This document shows positions 1 through 12,940 of a DNA stretch of 64,000 bases, in pieces. The notes under the pieces are model-generated. The model saw only the letters and a list, made by a program, of their open reading frames with translations. It did no database searches and was not told where the DNA came from. The position numbers and the translations under genes are program-made. Source of the stretch: Larus michahellis. Lineage: Eukaryota > Chordata > Aves > Charadriiformes > Laridae. Each line of letters starts with the position of its first letter. Position 1 is the first letter of the stretch. The stretch lies in contig NC_133917.1 in the NCBI RefSeq assembly GCF_964199755.1, positions 5,151,967-5,215,966 on the forward strand, written 5' to 3'.

Positions 1-3000
1 TCGGTGCCCCCAGGAGTGTGTGTGCCAAACACATGCTGAGAGTTGTGGGCGTGCATTGCAGGTAAATGCGTGGAGATGTGCACGGTGTCTTCATAGTCTC
101 CCTGCTCCCTCCCCGTATCGGCACTCTCGGCGGGGGGTGAGGCATCCCACAAAGATACCAGATAGCGGGTTTTCCTTTGCCAGCAGCACAGCATCTTCCC
201 TGTGGCAGTGAACGTGTGTTTCCAGGGGGAGGGAGGGGGTTGTCCACACGCGTGTGCGTGATGTGCTGACTCACTGACACACTGACACGCTGACCCACCA
301 GCCCCTGGCCGAGATGCTGAGCTGGCTGTCGTGGTACCGTTAAGTCTTTAATCTGGGTGATCATCTGGCCCTGCTCTGAGCTGCTTTAACTTTCCTAAAC
401 AGGAGGCCAAGATTAACCATGGGGCGGGGGACGTGGCAGGGTTGGGGGTCTGGTGGTTGAGAGCTGCTGGAGGGGGGCTGCCCAAGTGTTTTGTCCATGC
501 AGGAGGCTCAAAGCTGGTGGCAAAACAGACCTGGGCCTGTCTGGCCATGCGGTGGCCCCTTGGGAAGAGGCAGGTGGTCTTGGGGCAAGTGCCCGGGCCC
601 CGGGGAAGGGGACCTGGCGGGGCCATGGCAGAGTGGGCAGCAGGGCTGGCCCCCCACGGTGCCCAGTGCCCGGACGGGCCTTTCCTGGCAGCTTAGTCAG
701 GGTCACACTCAGCTCAGGAGTAAATCTGCTGAGCCGCTTACGCCTATTACGAAACGGGGATGTGGGCAACCCCTCTCACCTGCGCCCACCACCTTGTCCC
801 TGCCTCGGGGCTGGTGCTGTGGGACTCGATCCCCTGCAGCGGTCTGGGGGCACCCTGGGACACGGCTAGCTGTTCTGCCCTCGGGCCAGAGGAAGGGGGA
901 ATCTCTGCAGGCATTGCCCCCCCGGCGTGTGCCAGGGCCTCCCTTGGGGGGCAGAGACACCCCTCCACACCCCGTGCTGTGTTGGGGGTGGCTGGCAGCG
1001 AAAGGAACTGATCTCAGGCTGGGACAGCAGGGAGGGAAACTGAGGCAGGGAGCAGCATTTGCAGGCCGTGGCTGGGAGCTGAGGTGTCTCCTGAAATCTC
1101 TCTCATACTGTAATCCCCACATCGTCCCTCTGCTCTGGGGGTCCCATGCGGTCAGTGGAGAGAGCGTTCCCCGGGGTCGTGGCATGGGTCGTGCCGTAAA
1201 GCTGCTGCTGGGGTGCACTGGACACCTGCGGTGCGTGATGACACACAGGGGCACCGGGAGGACAGGCTAATGCCAAGGAAGGCAGAGTGCCTACGGCGGG
1301 GGTAATCCTGCTAAGAGGCTCTGAGGTCAGGCTGGGTGCGTGGCACGGCTCCCATCCCCTTTGAGGCTCACACTGGGCTCGGGCAGCGTCGTCCCCGAGA
1401 GCAGGATGGAGCTGGTGGGAGCTGGGAGCAGCTGAGCGCTGGGGCAGGGCGCGAATGCGCACGCCCCCACGAAAAGCGAGTCTGGGGTCACCTGGGGAGC
1501 TGAGTATGCAAAAAATGGGGCACACACTCCCTCCGAGCAGGCTCTCCTCCGGCAGGAGCCCCCAGGAACAGCCTTTTGCCAAGCCCTGCTCCTGGCCCAG
1601 CCCACTCCAGCCCTGGCGGTCCCACTGCCCTGCCTGCTCTGGGATGTAAGGCTCCGTGAGGCCACCAGCGTGGGCCCAGGGCTCCCGTGTGGGCTGTCCA
1701 GGCTGGGGGGTTGTAGCTTCGGACTCACTTTCCCAGCAGTCAGGGAGCGAGGATGAGACAAAACGGGGCAGGGGCAGAGCTGCAGGCAAGAGCAGGGTCC
1801 CCAGGCCTAAGCAGGTCTTGGGGAGGTCATCCTGCCTCCCCACTGTGCCCTGCTGGCATGGACACACGCTGTCACGTTCCGGCTAGGGACAGGTGGGCAA
1901 AGGCCACTTTCCCTGAAATAGCTGCTTGCACCCAGGGCCAGCCTGGCTCTTCCCCTACATTTAGTCGCTGTGGCACAGGGGGGACTCACCTTCGTTGTAA
2001 AAACAAACAACAAGGAAAAGCGCTGCCGGGTGAGGAATTAATTTCCTCTACCCCCTGCCTCCCCTCCCCGGTCCCTGGAGCTCCCAGGCTGCTTTTCCCG
2101 CTCTCGCTCAGACACGTTCTCTCCTGCCTCCCTGGGTGCGGGTACCACCATTGCCCTGCTTTCCCTTCACGCGTGCCAGGACCTGGCTACCTGCAGACCC
2201 TGTGAGCTGGATGAGGCCGGGCTGTTTCAGGGAAAGGGGGCTGGCTGTTCAGACTGTTTCAGGCACACGATTCCTTTGGGGAAGGGAGCAGAACACTCTG
2301 CAATCTGCTTCCGGAGCTGCTACCGCCCCAGCTCTCTGCTGTGCAGTGACACCAAACGCCACGTGGAACTTGCTTTTGCCCCCAATGGGGAGGTACAGCC
2401 GTGGTGGCAGCTGTGGGCCACCAGGCTGCACGCGAATGACAGTCACCGTCAGGCTCCTGAGATGGTCTCGGGCCCCGCGGTGCATGTTACCCTCATCCCC
2501 TCCACCGCTGGCGGCCCTGGAGCAGTTGATGCAGCGGAGAAACACCGGAGTGGTGCGCAGGAGGCAGAGCTGCAGGCACCGCTGCCACACTGGGACATGG
2601 CTGGCAGAACTGCCGGGACAGCAGTCAGGCTATGGGCCACGAGGCAAGTGGCCAGGGCAGCTTTTGGAACAGGAGAAGGATTTTTGAGCCACAGACATCG
2701 TGGCCGAACAAGGAGGCACCTGGGAGACAGGATCAGGGCAGCCCCAGGAGGATTGCTGGACGCCTCAGCAGCTTGCAGGAAGGGGAGGCAGGAGGATCTC
2801 CAGGTGGAAATGAGGGGGTCATATCCTCCAGCAGCTGAATGGGGTCACCTGCAGGGGTGGGAGGGTTGGTTTGAGGGAAGGGGAGAGGTTGTAGAGCATG
2901 CCCACTGGGGGCAAGATCACCTTAGGGACAGGGCCTGCACCCAGCCCCTCTGGTTCTTCGGGCAGGTGCACAGGGTGCAGCTGCCCCTGGGAGACGGGCC

Positions 3001-4100
3001 CGGTGCTCGCCTCCACCCAGCAGCCCCGTTGCAGCGGGACCCTGGTGGGCAGGGGGGCGCCGGGGCACCGCAGGCCCAGGAGCGCCCAAGCTCCGGCCTC
3101 ACAAAGCGGGTGACGATGGATGCGTGTCCCCGGCTGGAGGAAGAGCCCGCTGGCCCGCTTGCCCCAGCCCCGCACCCTCCCCAGGCCCTGCTGCGCCAAC
3201 CCGGGGGCCTGGGACCCCCCGCTCTCCATCTCCCTCTCGAGGGGGTGGCGCCCCAAACCCTGCTCCCTCCCCACCGTTTCAAGGCGGGGTGATGTGAAAA
3301 CAGCGATGTCCCCGCGGCGCTGGGGAGCGGCCCCACCGCACACCGGCACCGGGCCGGCGCCCGCGGGGGCCGGCGAGCAGGCGGCTCCGCCCGTCGCCAC
3401 CAGGGGCCGCTGCCCCGCGGTCCGCCGTGCCCGCCCGGGCGACCGGCCCCGTACCTCCCCCCGCCCCGGCACGGGGTGCCTGGCGGCTTGGCCGGGGACC
3501 TCACGGGGTGTTGGGGTGAGGGGGGCTCTGGGCGCCCCGGGGGGCGGCCGAGGTGATGCGCGGTCCCAGCGGCCGGCGCTCCTCCGCCCGGCTGCGCTGC
3601 CGCCGCCGCCGCGGTGCCCCGGGGGGAGGTGGGGACCCGCGGCACGTTCCTGCTCAGGATCCTGCCCCGCGGCGTCCCTGCCGCGAGCTCTGCCAGCCCG
3701 CAGTGGCTACTGCAGGCCACGGACAATGCGCAGAGTTTCGTGACGGTCGCGATCCCCCCACGCCACTGCCCAGCTCGGGGTGTCCTCGGCAGCATCCCGG
3801 GCGGGAGGGCTCGCTGGAGCCACCGGCTCCCCTCATCCCTGACAGGGGTCTCGTCAGGGAGGTGGGTTCACTCCTGCTGCGGGGCGGTTCCGGTGCTGGG
3901 AGGGTGGTCGCTGCTCAGCGATGACTGGGGGCACTGGCACAGGCTGCGTCCGTATCCCGGTGGCGTCCGGGCCACGGGAGATGCTGAGCCCGTGGGGGTC
4001 AGCCTGGGACGTCCCGCGTCTCCCTGCCCTCGGCCACCCTGGGACACCCGCACAGGGAGCTTCGGCCTCTCCCAGCTGTGGTGGAGGGAGCTGCTGGGAC
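1..4100. other. Region without a supportable gene
   Basis: This is moderately to highly GC-rich sequence. Open frames occur on both strands but overlap each other and have no recognisable domain, no consistent splice structure and no codon pattern. I looked for an activin beta-E/C gene, because INHBE lies just upstream of GLI1 in human, and saw no cysteine-knot pattern. CpG density rises from about 3.3 kb towards the island at 4.1 kb. The 3.3-4.1 kb part could belong to that promoter. Confidence 0.5.
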
Positions 4101-5420
4101 CTCGGTTCCCCGGGCGGCGGCGGTGGGGCCTAGCTGGGCACCGGGAGCGTTGGCTGGCGGTTGCACGTCCCACGCGTGCACACGCTGCGCTTGTGCTCTG
4201 CGCACAGGCGTGTGCTGTGCGGCTGGGGGGTGCGCGTGTGTGTCTGTGCACGCGTGCACAAATGCTTCTGTGCGCGGGTGTGCGCAGATGCGTGCGTGCA
4301 GGCCTGCTGCCTGCGCCCCGTGCGCTCACGCACAAGTGCCCGCGCGTGTGGCCGCCTCTGCGTGCGCGCCCAGGGGTGCGAGCGTGGCACGTTGCGCACA
4401 CGAGGGCACGCGGGCCCCCCGTGCCCGCGCGCGGGCCCCGCGCGTGTGCGCAGCCCCGTGCCGGGTGTGAGCGTGCCGGGCGGCCGGCGCGCGGGACCGG
4501 GCGTGTGCAGGGCCGTGGCGGGCGCGCGTGCCCCGCGTGCGCGCGTGTGCAGGATCCAGCCCGGGTTTTCGGAGCGCCCGGGGCCGGCTCCCGGCCGGGG
4601 TCTCCGTCCCGAGCGCGCTCGGCGCCGCCGCCGCCCGAGTTGGCGGAGCGGGACGGGACCCGCCGCCCCGCGGCTCCGCCAGTTTTGCCGGGACGCGCCG
4701 CCCCCGCGGGGCTCCGGCAACTTTCTCTGGGCGCCCGGGGCGGGCCGGGGAAGTGCGGGGGGCGCCGCGCCGTCCCGCCCCGACCGCCAGGGTCCCCCTG
4801 GATGTGCCGCTCCTGGCCCGGACCGAGCCGCAGCTGCAGCCGGGGGAAGGGGGAGCGCAGAGCCGCGGGACCCGCCGCCCCGCCCGGGGCCGCCCGGAGC
4901 CGCTCGGAGGTAGGATCCGTCGGGCGAGTCGGGGCGGCGGGCGGGGGCTCGGGACGCCCGCGGGCCCCCGCTCCCCGGAGGAGCCGGGATGGCGCCAGAC
5001 CCTCCGCCGGGCCGCGCCGGGGCCGTCCCGCTCCCGTCGGCGCCAGGGGGAACCTCGAACGGGGGCTCGCAGCGCGGGGCCCGGCGGGGAGCGGAGCCGG
5101 ACGGCGCGGGGCGGCGGGGCGGGCAGAGCGCTCCGGCCTCGCCGCGCTCCCCGCACGGCCCCCGCGCTCACACCCGCTCCCACGCCCTCACGCTGCCGCC
5201 GCGCTTCGTGCGCCGGGGCGCGGGGGGGGGGGAACTGCTCCGGCCGCGCCGCTGCTCTGCCCGCCCGGGGAAGCCCCCGCAGCCCCAGGAGGGGAGGGCT
5301 GGGCCGGAGCGGGGTGCTCCGGGCCCCTGGGCAGGCAGCCCCGGCTCCAGGCGGCTCCGCTGCTGCCCGGACGGGGGGTGTTGGACCGGGAGCAGCGATC
5401 GGGTGGAAGTTACTGCCCTG
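4100..5420. promoter_or_regulatory. CpG island, candidate GLI1 or unknown promoter
   Basis: This is a dense CpG stretch with many GC boxes and long stop-free frames in several frames, as expected from composition alone. On the + strand a good splice donor (GAG followed by GTAGGA) lies after 4909. A noncoding first exon ending there could join the GLI1 exon that starts at 16209. That link is inference: the 12.7 kb patch is an alternative GLI1 promoter, and the island could also serve a minus-strand gene outside the window. Confidence 0.5.
4155..4560. repeat. Degenerate GT/GC alternating purine-pyrimidine tract
   Basis: Long runs of alternating purine and pyrimidine (GTGCGTGC, GCGCGTGTG, CGCGCGC types) fill the left part of the CpG island. 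Such sequence is prone to Z-DNA and to polymerase slippage. The tract is imperfect, so it is an old or GC-biased microsatellite and not a clean dinucleotide array. Confidence 0.6.
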
Positions 5421-5927
5421 GGCCGAGTGACACAGCAGCTGCAGGACTGTCCCCCCCCCCGGCACTGCTGGTGCAAGCTCCTGGCCATCTTGAGCCCTCT
5501 TACCCTGGGCCGGTCGTGGTGTACGCGGGGCTCCGCCGGCCGCCGTGTGGGCTCTGCACCCAGCTGGCTTTGGCAGGGCGCTGAGCTGGCTGGCCCAGCC
5601 CCTGCGCCCCACGGCCGGAGCAGACGGCTGGATCCCCACCGACAGTACCCGCCGTTCCCTGGGCAAGGCTCCGAGGGGAGGAGGGTTTGGTGCTGGGACA
5701 ATGGGTCCCCCTACTCCCCTGACAGCCTGCCAGGCCATGTGGGCAAGCGTCTGGCAGGAGCGAGGCCCAGGGAGATTCTGTGCACCCCAAGGAGCCTCTC
5801 ACAAACCGTGGCAAAACGCCCGGGTCCCAACGCACCTCGGCTTCCCAGGTCTCATCCCACGGGCCCTGGAGCTGCGCTTCTTCCCTCCCCATGTGAGCTG
5901 TAGCTGTGTGTCCCACACCTGGGAAAC

Positions 5928-6110
5928 ACACAATCATAGAACAGCGCAAGTTGGATGGGACCTCGAGCGGTCATCTGCTCCAGCCATTTGTGGGAAAGGG
6001 AGCCTAGATGAGTTTATCAAACCTCTCTGGTTTTGGGGGAAGGGCAGAGCTGCTTTTTCGAATCACTTGTGGAGCACCTCGAGTCCTTGCGTGTGCCAGT
6101 TCTAAGTGTC
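5928..6110 (-). mobile_element. CR1 LINE 3' fragment
   Basis: Read on the minus strand, the sequence runs through the typical bird CR1 3' end: a stretch reading 'gagcagatgaccgctcgagg', then 'gtcccatccaactt', then the terminal 'ttctatgatt' near 5930. Only the last part of the 3' UTR is present. It is diverged and has no coding capacity. The inner limit is approximate. Confidence 0.7.
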
Positions 6111-8094
6111 CGTCAGTCCTCCTGTACGCTTGCACGAGTACTGCTGCTGGCTTTACTACTTGGAGAGCTGGGGCTGGGGGCGGGTGGGTTGGGCGGGGGA
6201 GCTCGGCCTTGAGCCTCCCTACAGCCGAAACCAGGCTTGACCTCTCTGGTGGGGGCTCCAGGTGCCTGCTGTGCCCCACTGGATGCTCCCTCTTTGGCCA
6301 CCTTTCTAAAGCCTCTAGGACCATCGGGTTCAGGTGTTGGCTCTGTGTGGCTCCCTGACTGGCATGACGAGTCTGGGGCCGGTGGTGCAGACTGGCCAAG
6401 GTCAGGCATGGCACAGAGGAGCGGGAAGGAACTGGCATTGCCAGCGTGAGAAGCCCTTGAGCAGGGCATTGAGATCTGGCCAGCTGAGCTTGCAGCTGAG
6501 CATGAGCTAACTGAGCCTCTGTGGGCACAGGCCACCCTTTGGGGGGTCTGCCCAGAACTGCCTGCAAGGCAACCCGAAACTGCACCAGGCCCGCAGCGAG
6601 CCAGGAGGGCAGGAAGGCTAAAGACAGGGGAGGTGTCTCTGGAGAGTTACCCTCTCTGTGTCATGGCGCCACGGGCCAGGCCTTGCAGGCACACGCGAAG
6701 TGCAGATGGTCCCTAACCAGAATGGGGGGTACTCAGCATTGCAGTGACAGCCCGAGGGTTGCACCTCTCCTGCGAGGATGGAGAGGCAGGCAGCTCGGTC
6801 TGAGTAGGGCTGGACAGCTGTGGCATTTGCAACGCTGTGTTTGGGGTCTGGAAATCTAGTAGATGCCCCAGCCATAGCTAGGGTCCTGTGCCCAGCCCTG
6901 GAAGGCGTGTGGGGGCCCAGCAGATGCTGCTGGATACCCAGATACCTGGGATTTTCCCCACCCTGCTCTGTAGGCTGTATGTGGCAAACCAGAGCCAATG
7001 GATGCAGCATCCTGAGGGTGGGCATTGGGTTTTGGGGCAGGGGTGGGTTGCAGGGAAGGGAAGAGGAAGCAGCAGGATGAAGTTTCCCCTTCAGAAATTC
7101 AGACCTGGGAAAACTTCCCAGTGTGGCTAGGTCTGCCGTGTCCAGCTAAGGCAGAAGCTGCCACCGTGGGAGACGGGGGATGGCAAAGGCACCTACTGTC
7201 CCCTACACGCTGTTGGGGGTGTTTGAAGCTGGTTTATTGATGCGCTTCTCTGTGCATAGCGTGAGTTGGGTTGGTCCATGCCCTCCCTTGACCCTTTCCC
7301 CAGCACAGTGAAGGTTACTGTTATTCAGCAAGGGTCTTCGGGGGCAAGGGGTTCTGCTGGACGTTGAAACCCTCGAGCAGATCCACACCAAAGCTCCCTG
7401 CGCCTGGTAGGACCCCCAAATTCCCCAACTATCAAGGATCCCAGCACCTCTGAGGAGACTGGCGTATCCTGACCTGAGCCCACCAGTGCATCTGCTGGCC
7501 CAGCTGCCACTGTGTGCGTGCATGAGCTCCCGGTAATGCCTGCGAGCGGACTTGTGAGGCTCTCTGGGCATCTGCTTGTAGCCAAGTCACTGGTTGCTTG
7601 GGGCAGGGGGTCCTCATCTCCCCCGCCTTCCAGGGTCTTTTCTATCAGAAAGACAAGCACAAAATCAGGAGCAGGTTTGGAGCCAAAGGTCGCCAGGCGC
7701 CCGTGGCCGCTTTAGCGGGAGGTGGTGGAAGAGACTCAGTACTGCGTTCCCCTCCTGGTGCTGGATCTGGCTGAGCTTCGAGAATCTCCCTGGAGCAGAG
7801 AAGTTTCCATCCGGGGGAGTGAGTCAGCGCGGACACCTTGTGACGTGCTGTCGTGTCAGCGCAGCCTGAGGAGAGGCGGGTGTTGGGCTCGGACTTGGAG
7901 GGGGATTTACCGCTCGCTGTCCAGAATGCGTGATGGGTGGGCGGGCGGATGGGCTGGAAGACACGAAGGCCCTTCTTCCAGTGCAACTGGGGGATGCCGT
8001 TAGTGACATGCCGCAGCTCAGGATTCCAGCTGCAGTGCTGGAGGGGCTGGCCAGCCCGTAGTGCCCGGGGAATACCATTCTCCCCACCATGCTG

Positions 8095-8215
8095 TACAAG
8101 CGCGCACACCCTCGTGCATCCATGCACCTGCGTACGCACGCACCCTCATGTACACGCCTGTGCACGTGTTCACGTGCCCACAGACACACGCACACCTGCA
8201 CATACCCAGGTGTGA
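8095..8215. repeat. Degenerate CA-rich microsatellite
   Basis: Interrupted CA/CG/CATG alternation (cacacgcacacc types) extends over about 120 bases. A related shorter tract follows at about 8390-8470. Neither supports a coding interpretation, although both leave cysteine- and histidine-rich open frames. Confidence 0.65.
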
Positions 8216-11200
8216 CATGGCTTTCATGAAAGGAAATTCGTGGTGTTGTCTGTCCTTCCTTTTACGGGCCACGGGGCCCGTTCTTGTTCACCTGTACTGA
8301 CATACTAGAAGAGGGGAACCTTGAGTGTCTGGTAGTTGGTCAGAAGGGAGAGCAATCCTCCAAGCCCAGAGTGTCCCCCAGGAGCATGTACGTGCGCGCA
8401 CACCCATGGACGTGTATACAGAGTGGCCTGTCGCATGTGTGTGTCCATACCTGTATGCACACGTGCACAATTGTCTGCCTGGCTGGTGCCTTGCATCTGT
8501 GGTACTGGAGTCTCTCTGGCTGTGTGCCTCAGTTGCTCTAGATATCTTCTCCTGGCGTTTAGCAATCCCAGCAATGTGATGAATAAAAAACCCATCCATT
8601 GGATGGGTCCTTGGTGAGATTGAGGGGATTCTTCTACAGAAATCCTCAAAAGAACGCAGCAAGTGTACCCACCCCAATCCTTACGGCCCACCAAAACCCC
8701 TCAGAAGCGGCAGAATAACAAGGTGAACAGCTGATAAAATAGCTGCCTCCGAGTGGGAACAAGCAGCAAAAACACAGAGTCGGGTTTCAGCTCTGCAGCG
8801 TCCGGGTCTGAGGCGGGAGTGGGGTGGGGGGAATGTTTCCAGATGTGGTGCAACCCCACTGTCAAACTCCTGTCCCTGATCTAGGGGGAGCAAAGCCCTG
8901 GCTTTCCTGTGGCAGAGAACACGGCTCTAAGCGATGGGGTTGCTGTGGGTATGGACAGAGCAGGAAAGCAGGCGTCTGTGCCACCCACCTCCACCAGTGG
9001 CACATACTCGGGAGAAACAAATGTGTCCCAGCAGGCAAGGGATCGCTGGGGACTTTTGGGAACAGTCTGAGGGCACCACCACCACCTCTGAGCAGATGGA
9101 GGGGGTCTCCTGCCTCAAAGGAGGAGCAATTTATGCTAAGTCCCCAAGTGCTCTGCTTCCCTTGCTCCATGCTCAGCATGTCAAGAGACAGGCAGTTCCA
9201 CAGATTAAAAAGGATTGCTATTGCATATCTAATCCTTTAAAGACTGCTGAAGTCCCTGCCAGGTCCTGCACATCCTCCTGCTCCCATCTTCTGAGGGCTC
9301 CTGCAGGATGGAGCTGTTGGGGTGGGAACAGGCTCTGTGTGAAGTACCCGGACTGCAGTGGGGGGACAGATGACACCGCAGCCCACTGCCTGCCGTGTCC
9401 TACCTTCCCTCCCTCAGGACAGCAGGATCTTCTGCATTGCCGCCCCTGTTCTGGAGGAGTCCCTCCATGCGCTGGGTCGGGGGTGATGCCTTGATGCCAT
9501 GGGAAGGAGCTCTGCCTGGCAGGGGCTCCTACAGCCCTGACTCAGAGCTGGGCTTTTATGGGTCCCACATGTTCGGTTTTGCTGTTTCCCTCCAGCACTG
9601 GGAAGGAAGGGGGAAGCATAAAAATTCCTTATAGCAGCTGCTGCCATGTGTGCCCCTCCCCTTACCCTCACCCCAAAACCTTGCCCCCACCCAGACTCCA
9701 GCCCAATGAAGGTAGGGTTCAGGGAAGTGGCTTTACGCGAGCAATTTGCAGGGCTAGTGTGCGCTGGGGTCCAAAGCAAACAACATTGCAAGCCCTCGAC
9801 AATTGCCTGCCTGCCCTGGGACCACCTATCAAGCACCACCACTCCTGCCTGGCTTGCCACGGCTTCCTGAGTGGCTCAGCTTGTGGTTGAGGGCTTGCGG
9901 TCCCTGCTTTACAGGGGGAACAGGCGCAGGGAGCGTGAAGCTGTGAGCTCCCACCCTGCAGCCCTCCTCCATGGGTTGTCTGTGCCCTGGGATACGCTGG
10001 AGACTGGGCAGCCAGGGCTGCTCCCCAGGCTGGTCTGCCTTCCCCTCTTCCCGAAGCACATGTGTGTTAGCACGTGTAAACGTGTCTAGAGGCATGTCAG
10101 TGCATGGTTTAGTGGGTGTGGGTGCATGTGGGAGCGAGGGGCTGGGTTGTTTTGCCCCCTGCTGAGATGCGGCGTATGGGTGGTGGTGTAGTGCGGCTTG
10201 TGTGAGGCTGTGCTGCTGGAGGGGTGGGTGGGCTGGGGAGGGACCGCTGGTCCTTTCTGGAAGCGGTGCGAGGGGCAGAGAATTTTGGCATGGGTGGGGA
10301 ATGAGGATGTGTTACGTTTTCAGAAGGTGGCAGCTGGGGCTGCAGAAGGGAGGGAGAACCGCGTGGAGGATGTCCTGAATCCCTCCTGGCATGGATGTCT
10401 CTGCCCCTTTCCCTCCACACGTGTAAACTTCCCCTGAAGCTGGTTCTTCTCTGCCTCATCTTTTCCAGGCGAGGGACCACCTTGGAACGAGCTTGGCAGC
10501 CCACACCAGCATGAGATCACGACCCTGAATTGTCCCCTTTCAGACCCCCTGAACCTGAAGCAATGTGCTTTGTGGCAGCTGCAGTCCCGGGCAGATTATC
10601 TGCCCCATGCAGAGGAGCCTGGGCTCACCCTAAAGGCCTGGCCTAACGGTGGGGTCAGACGCATAGCGAGGCAACAGGGCGGGAGGTCCGCACATCACTT
10701 CAGCTGGAGGCAGTGATGAGAAAGCGTGTGGGGCCGGGGGACGCGGCTCCCCAGCGCAGACTGGCCTGGCCCCAACTTGGTCCTGTGGCAGGGAAAAGGG
10801 TCCTCTTCCAGGGGGGGAATATCACCATCTTTGCCGCGCTGTCGGTGGCCTTTCCCCACCCCTGGCCGGTGCCCGCTGTGGCGCCTGGGGAGGCCGTGCC
10901 GCGTGCGGATGGCTTCGTAGCTGGGGAGGAGCGTGTTGATGCTGTTAGACCCCACCTGCCCCGAGAGGCCGCTGGGATGTGTCCCCTTGATCCTGCACTG
11001 TCGCGGGCATGGGGGAGCGCTGGCTCCCTGGCAGCTCTCTCCCAGCCTTGCTCCTTGCACCTACGTGCTGCAGCTCGGCCTGGCCCTCTGCCGCGTTCCT
11101 GTTGTGTGTCTGCAGCGCTGCCCTGGCTGCGGCTCCGTCTGAACTGCTGCCCCGGTGTGGGAAGGCAGATCTTAAGCCAGATCAATGTTTTTCCTAAGGG

Positions 11201-11519
11201 CCTGTAGGGTTAAACCAATTGGGCATGTGGCTGACCTTGGGTCAAGACGGCGGAGGGGGCTGCAGGGGTGTCGGCGAGGCTCTGTGCCTGCGGCGTGCTG
11301 AGGGGTTTGCCTGCCCCAGGGCTGGAGCCCCCTCTCCTGAGGGGGAAAAGAGGATGCGCAGCGGTGGCCTTCTGGGGCGTCTCCCCACCCTACCCCTGCT
11401 GCACCCCTGGACCCAGCTCTCTGCCTCTTCTCCCTGCTCTGGCCTTCTCTTGCTCCCTCAGCGTGGGTTTTGGGTGATCAGACCTGCAAACAGAGGGCGG
11501 CTCCCCCTTAGCTACTGGT

Positions 11520-11770
11520 GTAGCTCCCAACGTGCACACAGAGACATGCACATTCCCCACATACGGAGACACGCACAAGCACACGTGCAAGCATGCAAGC
11601 AAACACATACGTCTGTGAGTGCATACACACAAGCACCCCCCCAAAACATACTTGCACATAAACAGGAATCCCTCTGCACACATGCAAACGCATATGGCCA
11701 GACTTGTGCATTCACACACAGACGCTTACAGGAACACAGATGCCCCCACGCATGCACACACAGAGCCCTC
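11520..11770. repeat. Degenerate CA-rich microsatellite
   Basis: About 250 bases of interrupted ACAC/CATGCA alternation. The tract is CA-rich on the + strand and resembles the tracts at 8.1 kb and 13.3 kb. Confidence 0.65.
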
Positions 11771-12659
11771 CCCCAGGCCCCCCACGCTGGGGGCTGTGCC
11801 GGGCGGGTTGATGGATTGTGCCACACACAGCTCAGCGCTGCTGGTCTATCGGCTGGGATCTCGGCCGCACGGGCTAATCCAGCCCTGACATCACATTCTT
11901 CCACAGTGGGACTCTGGGGCGGTTAACCCTGCCGGGGCTGGGCCCGGGGCGGGAGATGGCGGGGACAATGCCGAGGCGTAGACAGGGACCCCCACCGCCC
12001 TTGTGTGCTGGGCTGGATGGCAGCCACCCTGCTGCCGCACGCTGCACCCGCTGCTGCGGGCCGGCCGGCCCCGGGGCTGTCGGAGCTGGTCGGGAGCGGG
12101 GAGCGTTGCTGGTGCGAGGCGGGAGCTGGGGTGGGGGCTGCCCCGTCGCGGGGTGCGGTGGGGTGCAGCCGCCTCCTCCTCTGGCAGCCAGGTCTCCTCA
12201 GGGCACGCGGTTCCCCTGGCAGTGGAAACGGCCGCGTCTCCCTCCTTCCCGCCGCCTCTGCCCTGCCACCCGCCACTGTCGGCATCCCGACTGTCCCGCG
12301 GCACAACTCGCTACATCTCCTTTCCCTCTCTGCCTTCTGCGCCTTCTCCTCTGTCTCCTCCCCGCCCCCCCGCCCCGTTCCCCAGTGTCCTCAGGAAACT
12401 GGAGCCAGATGACAGATTTTAGATGTGTTTGCAGGAAATAAAAGGCAAGGAGCTGGGGGGGAGGGGGATGGCCAGTCCTGACCCCCTCCTGTGCGGTGTT
12501 TCGGAGTCTGGAGCCAGCCCCGCTTCGACTGCTCCTGCCGCTGGCTGCGCTCCTTGTTTTCTTGGCAGAGAGGAGGAGGAATGTGTTTCAGTTTGAGTTT
12601 CTTGGCAGGAGGAGACCGAGGGAAGATTCGCCTCAATCCCGGCTGCGCCTGGCTCTCAA

Positions 12660-12940
12660 ATTTATGCCCATAGGCTGCGACTTGGGTGGGCCGCGGCGGT
12701 GTGCGGCAGGCGGGGGAGGCGAGCGCGGCGGTGGGGGGGCCGCGGGGCCGTTCCCATTGGCTCCCCGCGTCCCCGGCCCCCTCCAGCTCCCCCTGCTCAG
12801 GGGGCCCCCAGGGTCCAGGGAGCCCCTGCGGACCCCAGGGGCTGGGGGGAGCATCCTGCAGCTGAGACCTGTGGGCCCCGGGCGCTTTCCGCCTTGCACA
12901 GCCACCCCCCCACGCTGGTGCTGAGCAGCGGGAAGGTGCG
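12660..12940 (+). promoter_or_regulatory. GC-rich patch with inverted CCAAT box, alternative GLI1 promoter candidate
   Basis: A short CpG-rich patch contains GC boxes and an ATTGG (inverted CCAAT) near 12757. About 170 bases downstream is a possible splice donor (GGGAAG followed by GTGCGG, near 12936). The patch is nearer GLI1 than the 4-5 kb island, so a noncoding first exon of GLI1 could start here. No transcript evidence is available, so the choice between the two is open. Confidence 0.3.

Larger units (their letters stand above)
5420..12660. other. Region without a supportable gene
   Basis: Apart from one minus-strand CR1 fragment and several CA/TG tracts annotated separately, I see no exon set with matching phases and no recognisable protein. 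An AATAAA at about 12436 lies just right of this interval but has no gene I can connect to it. The stretch probably contains upstream regulatory DNA or a long first intron of GLI1. Confidence 0.5.

Noticed and set aside
3614-5584. 656-codon open frame on the + strand, with a 470-codon frame on the opposite strand (4326-5738)
   Set aside because: Both lie in a CpG island where stops are rare by composition. The predicted proteins are arginine-, proline- and glycine-rich without any domain, and several frames are open at once.
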